Part shown: piece after piece, positions 28,777-38,300 of the stretch
Position numbering within the stretch: position 1 is the stretch's first letter
How the letters are laid out: every line of letters begins with the position of its first letter
Assembly: GCA_945925985.1 (NCBI GenBank)
Contig: CAMELV010000003.1
Location: forward strand, 149,069 to 213,068
Direction of reading: 5' to 3'
DNA from: Comamonas sp. lk
GTDB taxonomy: Bacteria > Pseudomonadota > Gammaproteobacteria > Burkholderiales > Burkholderiaceae_C
DNA: 64,000 bases
Notes under the pieces: model-generated
What the model saw: the letters and a program-made list of their open reading frames with translations, nothing else
Told to the model about the DNA's origin: nothing
Databases searched by the model: none
Translations under genes and position numbers: made by a program

Positions 28777-29316
28777 ATGCGTCTGCGCCATGCTGGCTTT
28801 ACCCTGGTCGAACTGATGGTCACCGTGACCGTGTCAGTGATCCTGATCGCGATCGCCGCACCCTCGTTCGGGACCCTGCTTCTGAAGCGGTCGGTGCAGG
28901 TGGCGGCAGACAAGCTGGTCAGCGACCTGCGGCTTGCCCGATCCGAGGCGATCAAGCTGTCGCGCACGGTCAGCGTTTGCAGCGCCACCACCCCTGCAGC
29001 CTGCAGCGCCGGCGCCAGCTGGAAAGACGGCTGGATCGTCTTCGTTGACGCTGATGGCGACGGGAGTCTGGATGAGGGTGATCAGGTGTTGCGCGTGCAG
29101 GACGCGCTCCCGTCGATCGCCACGATGGCGAGTGCCTCGCCGGGCAGTGACCGGTCGTTTTTTGTCTACCAACCAACCGGCATGGCCCGTGGCGCGACCC
29201 AGACCTTCATCATCACGCCAACCGGGGACGTTGCCAGTAGCCTGACCCGCGTGGTCTGTGTATCGATGCAGGGGCGCGCTGCGCTGCGGGCTTTGGGAAC
29301 GCTGTCATGCGCTTGA
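28777..29316 (+). CDS. fimT: GspH/FimT-type minor pseudopilin
   Basis: A 179-residue prepilin. The leader MRLRHAG is cut before FTLVELM, with the +5 Glu present, and a hydrophobic helix follows to residue 35. The rest fits the GspH/FimT domain (DLRLARSEAIKLSRTVSVC, DGWIVFVD). It initiates the minor-pilin gene set and overlaps pilV by ten bases. FimT homologues have been tied to DNA uptake in other species. Confidence 0.9.
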   Translation: MRLRHAGFTLVELMVTVTVSVILIAIAAPSFGTLLLKRSVQVAADKLVSDLRLARSEAIKLSRTVSVCSATTPAACSAGASWKDGWIVFVDADGDGSLDEGDQVLRVQDALPSIATMASASPGSDRSFFVYQPTGMARGATQTFIITPTGDVASSLTRVVCVSMQGRAALRALGTLSCA

Positions 29317-29879
29317 CGCACCAGCGCGGCTTTTCGATGATCGAGGTTTTGGTGGCCATCGTGATCTCCGCCGTGGCCCTGTTGGCGCTGGCCGGCGTTA
29401 ATGCCGTTTCGCTCCGCTACACCAAGATGTCACAGTACCGCGCTGCGGCCACTCAGCTGGCCAATGACATGGGCGAGCGCTTGCGGGCCAACAAGGGCAA
29501 CCCGGCGGATGGCGCGCTGGCGGCCACCGGTTTTTTCGCCGGCGCCTACGACTTCACCACTGACTTTGCCGGACAGGCTACGCGCGCCGACCTGCCCTTG
29601 GAATTGTGCGACACCGCAGCCAGCAATTGCACCCTGGCCGACATTGCCGCCCTGGACCTTGCGCAGTGGCGGCGACTGGTGCGCGACCAGTTGCCGCAGG
29701 GCTCGGTTTTTCTGATGCGGCAGGCGGCACAAACAGCCATGGACCTTTGGCTGGTCTGGCGCGACCCGGCCGTGGCCGCCACCGACGAGGCGCCAGCCCT
29801 GGCCCTCGAATGCCCCGATGGTCTGAACCGTGGCGGAGACGCCAGCGTGCGTTGCAGCTATTTCAGGATCAACCTGTGA
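29307..29879 (+). CDS. pilV: type IV pilus modification protein PilV
   Basis: A 190-residue minor pilin with leader MRLTHQRG followed by FSMIEVLVAIVISAVALLAL. It is part of the priming complex for pilus assembly with PilW, PilX, FimT and PilE. Several Cys (LELCDTAASNC, LECPDGL, VRCSY) could form disulfides in the head. The stop overlaps the pilW start as GTGA. Confidence 0.9.
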   Translation: MRLTHQRGFSMIEVLVAIVISAVALLALAGVNAVSLRYTKMSQYRAAATQLANDMGERLRANKGNPADGALAATGFFAGAYDFTTDFAGQATRADLPLELCDTAASNCTLADIAALDLAQWRRLVRDQLPQGSVFLMRQAAQTAMDLWLVWRDPAVAATDEAPALALECPDGLNRGGDASVRCSYFRINL

Positions 29880-30712
29880 GCGCAGCGGGCCGCTACCGCC
29901 GCATGCAGGGACTGTCGCTGGTGGAGGTGATGGTGTCGCTGGTCATCGGGCTGGTGGTGGTGGGCGCCGTGCTGGTCAGTTACATCACTTCAGGGATCAC
30001 CGGCCGTCAGCAAGCCGCGTATGCTGAGATGAATGAAAACGCACAACTGGCCTTGACCCTGATTGCCCGGGATCTGCTGCTGGCTGGCTTTGCCGCTCCG
30101 ACCGGCGTGGCCGCCGATGGCCTGAGCTTTACCCGCACCTTTGCCAGCCGCCCGGTGTTTGGTTGTCGCACCGGTTTCGCAGCCCCGTCCACCACGGGTG
30201 CAGTGGCCTGTGCGGCCAGCGGCAGCGACGCGCTGGAAGTGGTCTACCAGGCTGACGGGGCCAACAGCGTGCCCACCGCTGCCGATCTGCCCACCGATTG
30301 TCTGGGCAATGGCTTGGCAGATGCCGGGGGGTTCAACCTGGCCTACAACCGCTATTACCTGGCCAGCAGCAGCAGTGGTCGCTCCGAGCTGCATTGCGCC
30401 AGCCGGCAGGGCGCCGGTGGCCAGCCGCTGGTGGACAACGTGGCGGGCATGGCGGTCTGGTATGGAGAAGCCAATGCGGCCAGCCCGCGGACATTAGCGC
30501 GTTATGTGCGGGCGGATGCGGTCACGGATTGGGGCCTTGTGCTCAGTGTTCGGGTCTGCCTGCTGATGCGCAGCAGCGAGGCGGTCCTGGGCAGCGACGA
30601 GGACACGCTAACCTACCTGGACTGCGATTCAGAGCAGCAGACTGTGGCCGATGGCTTTGTGCGCCGTGCCTTTTTCAGCACCACCACGCTGCGCAACAAG
30701 ATGGCGTTTTGA
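29876..30712 (+). CDS. pilW: type IV pilus minor pilin PilW
   Basis: A 278-residue minor pilin. The leader ends MQG before LSLVEVMVSLVIGLVVVGAV, with the +5 Glu. The body carries the PilW-family ELHC and LVDNV motifs. The GTG at 29876 overlaps the pilV TGA, so I use this start rather than the longer frame that runs through pilV out of phase. Two bases separate its stop from the pilX ATG. Confidence 0.9.
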   Translation: MSAAGRYRRMQGLSLVEVMVSLVIGLVVVGAVLVSYITSGITGRQQAAYAEMNENAQLALTLIARDLLLAGFAAPTGVAADGLSFTRTFASRPVFGCRTGFAAPSTTGAVACAASGSDALEVVYQADGANSVPTAADLPTDCLGNGLADAGGFNLAYNRYYLASSSSGRSELHCASRQGAGGQPLVDNVAGMAVWYGEANAASPRTLARYVRADAVTDWGLVLSVRVCLLMRSSEAVLGSDEDTLTYLDCDSEQQTVADGFVRRAFFSTTTLRNKMAF

Positions 30713-30714
30713 CC

Positions 30715-31305
30715 ATGTTAAAACTGCTGCCCTCAGACCACCCCCGGCACCCGGTCGGTCCCCCGGCTGCAAGGCAGGCTGGCGTGTCTCTGATCATCGT
30801 GCTGATCATGCTGGTGATCATCGGACTGACCTCAGCGGCGGCCATGCGCAACGCCACCTCAGGCCAAAAAGTGACCAACAACATCCGATTGCAGAACCTG
30901 GCGCAGCAGTATGCCGAGGCGGCATTGCGCCACTGCGAAGCCGAGATGCTCAAGGCCGACGCCGATCGGGTGGGGACTTTGGCTGAGGCCAATATCACCA
31001 CCACCCCGGTGGGGACTGCTGACGCGGCGACGGGTTGGGGCCAGGCCGCGAGCTGGACCGGCGCGGGTGGCATTGCCGCCACCAAAACCACTCTGCCCGA
31101 GGCCCGAGTGAAGTCTTTGGACAGCTCGTTCAGGCCCAGCCGATTGCCGGAGTGCGTGGTGGAGCGCCAGGGGCTGGCTGATGGCAGCCTGGCCTATGTG
31201 ATCACCGCACGTGGTTTCAGCCCGGGCTACACGGCCGATGGGGTCAGTGGCGTGACCACGGCGGGTTCGGTGGTGTGGCTGCAGTCCACCGTGTTGTTGG
31301 ACTGA
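30715..31305 (+). CDS. pilX: type IV pilus assembly protein PilX
   Basis: A 196-residue minor pilin. After RQAG comes VSLIIVLIMLVIIGLTSAA; position +5 is Ile, not Glu, which is usual for PilX/GspK-like tip pilins. The region after the helix (QNLAQQYAEAALRHCEAEM) is family-typical. The stop overlaps the pilY1 start (TGATG). Confidence 0.88.
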   Translation: MLKLLPSDHPRHPVGPPAARQAGVSLIIVLIMLVIIGLTSAAAMRNATSGQKVTNNIRLQNLAQQYAEAALRHCEAEMLKADADRVGTLAEANITTTPVGTADAATGWGQAASWTGAGGIAATKTTLPEARVKSLDSSFRPSRLPECVVERQGLADGSLAYVITARGFSPGYTADGVSGVTTAGSVVWLQSTVLLD

Positions 31306-34300
31306 TGATGAGGTGCCTGATGTCGAAATCAAACCTAAGACCCGCCTTGGGTGTGCTGCTGGCGCTGCTGGGCTGGCTCAGCCTGTGGTCGGCTGCGCCT
31401 GTTTTGGCGCAATCGCCATCGCAAAAACCGCTGATCAGCCGTGACGGCGGGGGCGCCAAGCCCAACATCATGCTGACCATGGACGATTCCGGCTCCATGC
31501 TGTTCCAGCACATGCCTGAGGAGACCATTTACGCCGGCAGCTTTTCGGTGGCCAGTCCGGTTGGCACCAGGTCAGTCAGCATGGATCCGGGCGACAACGC
31601 CACGCTGGCCGGTTTTTTCATAGGGACGGTCGCCGCCCAACGCGGTAACACCAACTGGCGGCAAAAAATCATGCGCTCGGCTGACACCAATACCGTGCAT
31701 TACAACCCCGAGGTGCGCTACCAGCCATGGGCGCAGGCCACCTACCCGTTGCCGGCGGCGAGCGGCAGCACACCGGCCGGGCGCAAGGCCAACGCGCCGG
31801 TGACGGCGGCTTACCGGGACCCGATGAACCCGGTCAGTGGTGGCGTGATCAACCTGACCAACTTTCGCACCCTGGCGGGCACCTGGTGCTTTCGCGACAG
31901 CCGCAGCGATTGCGCCAGCGCCACCGAGTCCTACGACCCAGGTCTGTATTACCGACTCAAAAAAGACCCAGCCGGGGCTTACCTCAACCCTATTATTGCC
32001 GCCAACTACACCGAGTACTCGATCAACCGTGAATCGACCTTTGCCAAGGTGGTTGCGCGCACCGACTGCGCGGGTGCCATTGGCGCCAGTGGCTGCAGCC
32101 AGGCCGAGGAACGGCAGAATTTTGCCAACTGGTTCAGTTACTACCGCACCCGCAATCTGCTGGCACGCGGCGCGCTGGTGGAGGCCTTTGCCGAGTCGAC
32201 CGACACCTTTCGCGTGGGCTGGGGCCGCATCAACCAGTCCAGCAGCACCAGCATTGACGGTGTCAGCACCACGGTGATCCAGGCTGGCGTACGCGATTTC
32301 ACCTCGGCCACCAAGACCAGCCTGTTCAACTGGCTCTACGCCTTGCCAGCCAATGGCGGCACTCCCTTGCCCGGCGCCATGCGGGCGGTGGGTCAGTACT
32401 ACGCCCGCGTCGACACCAAGGGGCCTTGGACCGATAACCCGGGTTCGGTCAATGCCACCGCCGACAAATCCTGCCGGCGGGCCTACCACATCATGGTCAC
32501 AGATGGCTACTGGAACGCCACGACCACCTCAGTCGGCAACTCGGACAACACCACTGGCCCGGTGATCACCGGGCCTGGCCGCACGTACCAGTACACGGCG
32601 ACGCGGCCATTCAAGGACGGCAACACCAACATGCTGGCCGATTACGCCATGGAGTACTGGAAAAAAGACCTGCGCCCTGATCTGGTCAACAACGTCGTGC
32701 CCGCTGCTGAAAATCCGGCTTTTTGGCAGCACATGGTCAATTTCACGGTGGGGTTGGGCGTGCGCGGCACGCTCAGGCCCGACAAACTGCCCGGCGGAGC
32801 ACCGGACCCCGCCTCTGACCTCCCGGCGCTCACGGCCGGTACCAAGAGCTGGGGGGCCGATGAGATTGACGACCTGTGGCATGCCGCCCTGAACAGTCGG
32901 GGCGGTTTTATCAGTGCCAAGGATCCGGCTGAACTCGCGTCCGCGATCCGGGATTCGGTCGGGCAGGCCTTGCAGCGGGAACTGCGCGAAGCTGGTGTCG
33001 CCACGGCTTCGGCTGTGTTGCAAGAGGGAAATCGCAAATATGTGCCGCTGTACCGCACCGGCGATTGGACCGGCGAGATTCAGGCCTATGTGCTCGATGC
33101 CAGCGGCCAGGCGGGTGCCCAGGCCTGGACCGCCGAGGCCAGAGTACCGGCCTTTGGCAGTCGCAACATTCACACGTGGCGCACCGACACCACACCGGCC
33201 TCGTCCGCATTGTTCAACTGGGCCGACATGGGCGCATCCAACCAGGCTGCTCTGGGCAGCGTCGGTGCGACCTACACCAGCTCCTTTGTGAATTTTTTGC
33301 GTGGTGACCGCAGTCAGGAGGGCGATGGCCAGCCCTTTCGCGAACGCAAGGGCGTGCTGGGCGATTTCATCAATTCCAACCCGGTGCTGATCAAGGACGC
33401 CGTCAACATGGGCTACGGCAGTCTGCCTGCGGGCGGGAGCAGTTATGCCGCCTTTCTGACGGCCAAGGCCGCACGCGCGCCGGTGTTGTTTGTCGGTGCC
33501 AATGACGGCATGTTGCACGCGTTCAAAGATTCGCTGGGTGTGTCGGCGGCGGAGGATGGCCGTGAGGTGTTCGCCTATGTCCCTCGCGCGGTCTACCCCA
33601 ATCTCTCCAAATTGAGCGACAAGACCTATGGCTCCGCCCTGCTGTCCCACCAGTATTTCGTCGATGGCCCGCTCATGGAGGCCGATGCCTTTGTCAATGC
33701 GCCTGGCGCTGGCGCCGCCAGTTGGCGCAATTACTTGTTAGGTTCGCTGGGCTCGGGCGGGCGGGCGGTGTTTGCCCTGGATGTCACAGACACCGCCCAT
33801 CTGGGCGCCAGCACGGCGCGGTGGGAGCTCAGCAATGCGACCCATGCCGACCTGGGTTATGTGTCAACGCCGATCCAGGTTGGCGTGTTGCCCAACGGTG
33901 AGTGGGTGGCTATTTTTGGCAATGGCAGTTACAGCGACGCCGGGCGGGCGGTATTGTTTGTGGTGAACCTGCAAACCGGTGTGGCGCAGACCTTGGTTTT
34001 GGATGGTGCCGGTGCCAACGGCCTGGGTGGCGTGGGTGTGGTGCGCAGCAGCACCGGCGAAATCACCACGCTTTACGCGGGTGACCTCAAAGGCCAGCTC
34101 TGGAAGCTTGACTATTTGGGCAGCGTGGCCAGTCGATTTGAGGTTTCGGGAGGGGCGGCCCTGTTCGCCGCCACCAGTGCCGCGGGCGTGGCCCAACCCA
34201 TCACCCAGGCGCCGCTGGTCTTTGACCATTCGCTCGGTGGCAAGTTGCTGGTGTTTGGCACGGGTGTGCTGAGCACTGAGGCCGACGCCAATTCGACGGC

Positions 34301-34910
34301 GGCTCAATCCATGTACGGTGTGCGGGACCAGGCGGGCGATGGTCTGGCGCGACCCCTGACCCGCGTCGCGCTGGAAGCGCGAAGCCTGTCCCAGGTGGCA
34401 GCAGCCAGTGGTGCCACCTTTTACTCGCTGGCTGGCACGCCAGTCAACTGGGCCACTCAGCGGGGCTGGGTCACCGATCTGAATGTCCTGGCAGGCATGC
34501 GGGTGGTCTACCCGTCACAGGTGGTGAGCAGCAAGGTCGCGCTGGTCAGTACCGTGGTGCCAGCTCGCGATGTGATCGTTTGCGACGCCGCGATCGGGCA
34601 GGGCGTGAACTTTCTGTTCCCCGTGGAGCAGGGCCTGAACCCGGACTACCCGATGTTTGACACCAATGGGGACGGCCTGTTCACCATGGCCGACACCCTG
34701 GTGGCCGGTTATGGCACCAACGCCGACGGCATTGACGCTGTCATCCGCAGCACCCCAAGCTGTGCCAGCGGGGTTTGCAAGACAGTGATCAGTATCCAGA
34801 ACACCACCAGTCAGCAGCGCGCGACCATTGAGACGCCTGATCTGGCCAGTGGCGCGCGGGTGATGCGGGACCGAGTTTGGCGGCGTATCATCAATCCACC
34901 GATCCGGTGA
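31305..34910 (+). CDS. pilY1: type IV pilus tip adhesin/assembly protein PilY1
   Basis: A large secreted protein of about 1200 residues. A signal peptide (LRPALGVLLALLGWLSLWSA, ending VLAQ) precedes a von Willebrand A-like part whose metal site is MLTMDDSGSM. The C-terminal half is the PilY1 beta-propeller (VLFVGANDGMLHAF, DGREVFAYVPRAVYP, YFVDGPLMEADAF), and a late calcium loop DTNGDGLFTMADTL is present near residue 1125. The N-terminal ATG at 31305 overlaps the pilX stop; an ATG at 31320 with GAGG-like spacing is an alternative. PilY1 sits at the pilus tip, promotes extension and can mediate surface sensing. Confidence 0.93.
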   Translation: MMRCLMSKSNLRPALGVLLALLGWLSLWSAAPVLAQSPSQKPLISRDGGGAKPNIMLTMDDSGSMLFQHMPEETIYAGSFSVASPVGTRSVSMDPGDNATLAGFFIGTVAAQRGNTNWRQKIMRSADTNTVHYNPEVRYQPWAQATYPLPAASGSTPAGRKANAPVTAAYRDPMNPVSGGVINLTNFRTLAGTWCFRDSRSDCASATESYDPGLYYRLKKDPAGAYLNPIIAANYTEYSINRESTFAKVVARTDCAGAIGASGCSQAEERQNFANWFSYYRTRNLLARGALVEAFAESTDTFRVGWGRINQSSSTSIDGVSTTVIQAGVRDFTSATKTSLFNWLYALPANGGTPLPGAMRAVGQYYARVDTKGPWTDNPGSVNATADKSCRRAYHIMVTDGYWNATTTSVGNSDNTTGPVITGPGRTYQYTATRPFKDGNTNMLADYAMEYWKKDLRPDLVNNVVPAAENPAFWQHMVNFTVGLGVRGTLRPDKLPGGAPDPASDLPALTAGTKSWGADEIDDLWHAALNSRGGFISAKDPAELASAIRDSVGQALQRELREAGVATASAVLQEGNRKYVPLYRTGDWTGEIQAYVLDASGQAGAQAWTAEARVPAFGSRNIHTWRTDTTPASSALFNWADMGASNQAALGSVGATYTSSFVNFLRGDRSQEGDGQPFRERKGVLGDFINSNPVLIKDAVNMGYGSLPAGGSSYAAFLTAKAARAPVLFVGANDGMLHAFKDSLGVSAAEDGREVFAYVPRAVYPNLSKLSDKTYGSALLSHQYFVDGPLMEADAFVNAPGAGAASWRNYLLGSLGSGGRAVFALDVTDTAHLGASTARWELSNATHADLGYVSTPIQVGVLPNGEWVAIFGNGSYSDAGRAVLFVVNLQTGVAQTLVLDGAGANGLGGVGVVRSSTGEITTLYAGDLKGQLWKLDYLGSVASRFEVSGGAALFAATSAAGVAQPITQAPLVFDHSLGGKLLVFGTGVLSTEADANSTAAQSMYGVRDQAGDGLARPLTRVALEARSLSQVAAASGATFYSLAGTPVNWATQRGWVTDLNVLAGMRVVYPSQVVSSKVALVSTVVPARDVIVCDAAIGQGVNFLFPVEQGLNPDYPMFDTNGDGLFTMADTLVAGYGTNADGIDAVIRSTPSCASGVCKTVISIQNTTSQQRATIETPDLASGARVMRDRVWRRIINPPIR

Positions 34911-34932
34911 CCCAGAACACAGGACTCAGACC

Positions 34933-35382
34933 ATGCGCCTCAACGCTTCGCAAGGCCGCTGGCGGCTATCCGCTCATGCCGGAGGGTTCACTTTGATCGA
35001 ATTGATGATTGTGCTGGCCATCATCGGTATTCTGGCGATGGTGGCTTACCCGAGTTATATGGAGAGCATGAAACGGGGTCATCGCTCGTCGGCACGCACC
35101 TCGATGCTGGAGGCGCAGCAGTTCATGGAGCGGTTTTATGCAGCCAACAGCCGCTACACCACCGATGATTCGGGGACGCTTAGCCCGACCCTGCCCGCCC
35201 GCTTGCTGGCCGTGCCCACTGAAGCGCCACGCTACAACCTTTCGGTGGTCGCCACACTGAACGGCTACACGCTGACGGCGGCACCGATCGTCGCTGATGT
35301 GTGCGGTGATTTGACGCTAACCCATACCGGCGTGAAAGGGCGCTCTGCCACCGAACCGACCGTAGCCGAATGCTGGCGCTAA
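34933..35382 (+). CDS. pilE: type IV pilin PilE
   Basis: A 149-residue type IV pilin of the PilE minor-pilin kind. The leader is 18 residues ([18 protein letters not shown]), longer than the usual 6-8 of type IVa pilins, then [20 protein letters not shown] with the +5 Glu and [11 protein letters not shown]. Two Cys near the C-terminus (DVCGDL and AECWR) fit the D-loop disulfide. Its stop overlaps the nrdR stop by four bases, convergent. Confidence 0.92.
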   Translation: MRLNASQGRWRLSAHAGGFTLIELMIVLAIIGILAMVAYPSYMESMKRGHRSSARTSMLEAQQFMERFYAANSRYTTDDSGTLSPTLPARLLAVPTEAPRYNLSVVATLNGYTLTAAPIVADVCGDLTLTHTGVKGRSATEPTVAECWR

Positions 35383-35828
35383 CGCCGCACCTCGTCGACC
35401 AGCGTCTTGAATTCGTCAATGTCCTCAAAACTGCGGTATACGCTGGCAAAGCGCACATAGGCGACTTTGTCGAGCTTTTTCAGCTCGCGCATGACCAACT
35501 CCCCAATGCGGGTCGAGGCCACTTCACGCAGCCCCAGGTTGAGCAGCTTTTCTTCGATGCGCTCCACTGCACTGTCGACCTGCTCCGTGCTGACCGGGCG
35601 CTTGCGCAGCGCTAGGTTCATCGAGGCGACTAATTTGACGCGTTCATAGTCGATGCGCCGACCGTCTTTTTTGACGATGGCCGGGAAATTGACATCAGGC
35701 CGCTCGTAGGTGGTGAAGCGCTTGTCGCAGGCTGCACACTGGCGCCGGCGCCGGATGAAGTCGCCCTCTTCTGAAATGCGCGTTTCTACCACCTGGGTGT
35801 CGGCATGGCTGCAAAATGGGCATTTCAT
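35379..35828 (-). CDS. nrdR: transcriptional repressor NrdR
   Basis: Repressor of ribonucleotide reductase genes that senses ATP/dATP. A zinc ribbon (Cys3, Cys6 in KCPFC; Cys31, Cys34 in QCAAC) is followed by an ATP-cone ([19 protein letters not shown]). It is 149 residues, normal length, and lies just downstream of glyA on the same strand, a widespread association. Confidence 0.96.
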   Translation of the reverse strand: MKCPFCSHADTQVVETRISEEGDFIRRRRQCAACDKRFTTYERPDVNFPAIVKKDGRRIDYERVKLVASMNLALRKRPVSTEQVDSAVERIEEKLLNLGLREVASTRIGELVMRELKKLDKVAYVRFASVYRSFEDIDEFKTLVDEVRR

Positions 35829-35863
35829 TACAGGGGCCGTGAGGACTGGCCGGCGATCCGGGT

Positions 35864-37108
<1,245 letters not shown>

Positions 37109-37161
37109 GGCGGTAAGAGGCTAAGGAAGGGTAGGACAGTCAGAGTTTAGCCACCGGGTCG

Positions 37162-37968
37162 TCACAGCGCGGTCAGCAATGCGACGCTTTCCGCACTTTG
37201 TGCGCCTGTGCCATGGCTTGAAGCCGCTGGCGCGACGGCGGCAAAGGCGGGAACCGTGCGGCCAGCGGCCACGGCCTGCAAACGCCCGTGCTCGGCGATG
37301 ACCTTACCGACGTAGCCGCCGTCGTCCTCAATGTTGGCTGCACCCACGTAGAACTTGAGGCCGGCTTCGGTGGAGCCAGCGCGGCTAATGCATTCTTCCA
37401 GCACTTGTGCCCCGACGCGCAGGTTGGTGAGCGGGTCGAACGCGGCAAAGACGCCACCAAAATCAGCGTACTTGTCGCTGTGGACGCGGGTGATGACCTG
37501 CATCAGGCCCTGCGCGCCCATCGGGCTTTGGGCAAACGGGTTGAAGCCCGATTCGATGGCCATGACGGCCAGGATCAGGGTTGGGTCAAGCTTGGAACGC
37601 AGGCCGATTTCATGGGCTTCAGCAACGATGGCGCTCAAAGGCTCGGGTGCCACGCGGTACTTGCGGCTGAGCCAGTAGGCTAAAGCCGCCTGCTGCTTTG
37701 GCAGGGCTTGCGGGTGACTGGCCGTGGCCCGGTCATTGGCGCCCACGTCGATGTCCACGCCCGGTCCGCCTTGCCGGGTTTGCAGCCAGCCCAACAGATG
37801 AGACTCACCGGCTTGCCGCAGATCGGGCTGCGCGATCAGGATGAGCGCACCGCAGATCACAGCCAAGCCGATGAAGGCAAAGCCAATGTGGGTGATTTTA
37901 AGGAAACCCGTGGCGGTGGCAGTTGCGACAGTTCGCAGGCCCCGGGTGAATCGGTCTAAAGATGTCAT
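37162..37968 (-). CDS. membrane-anchored lytic transglycosylase (SLT domain)
   Basis: A 268-residue protein with an N-terminal helix (residues 23-46, a likely signal anchor) and a periplasmic SLT domain. The motif MAIESGFNPFAQSP contains the probable catalytic Glu139, followed by GAQGLMQVI and LKFYVGAAN, where the family has a Tyr-rich AYNAG-like segment. It cleaves peptidoglycan glycan strands. The ATG at 37968 has GAAGGAG upstream; the in-frame start at 38004 has none. It is monocistronic as far as I can see. Confidence 0.88.
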   Translation of the reverse strand: MTSLDRFTRGLRTVATATATGFLKITHIGFAFIGLAVICGALILIAQPDLRQAGESHLLGWLQTRQGGPGVDIDVGANDRATASHPQALPKQQAALAYWLSRKYRVAPEPLSAIVAEAHEIGLRSKLDPTLILAVMAIESGFNPFAQSPMGAQGLMQVITRVHSDKYADFGGVFAAFDPLTNLRVGAQVLEECISRAGSTEAGLKFYVGAANIEDDGGYVGKVIAEHGRLQAVAAGRTVPAFAAVAPAASSHGTGAQSAESVALLTAL

Positions 37969-38300
37969 AGCTTCTCCTTCTTTCGCGGGTCCTGACACGC
38001 ACACTTTGAGCAGTGCAAAGGGTTCAGGCGCCCCGTTTGGGTTGGTACGCTATCAATGTCCTGCGCTGGTGGTCATGGATTTGGCAGAGACTTGACTATG
38101 CCGGGATCGGCAGCGGATGCGGGTTTCTTCTTGCCAAGCAAGGTGAGCGCGCATTCTAGGGGTACTTTATATACCTAGTCAACCATATCAAATCAATTTT
38201 ATATGCAATTTATAGATTTTAAATCTGCCAAAACGACAGGATTAGACGCTTTTCTTTCTTGCGCATTGACCTTTTGCCTGTCTCGTTGAACACTTGCCGC
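37969..38300. other. AT-rich intergenic region upstream of the DUF748 gene
   Basis: About 330 bases. The stretch 38160-38235 is strikingly AT-rich for this window and probably holds the promoters for the two divergent genes. An imperfect inverted repeat (TAGGGGTA and TACCTA around TTTATA) lies near 38157-38178. No gene or RNA recognised. Confidence 0.45.
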
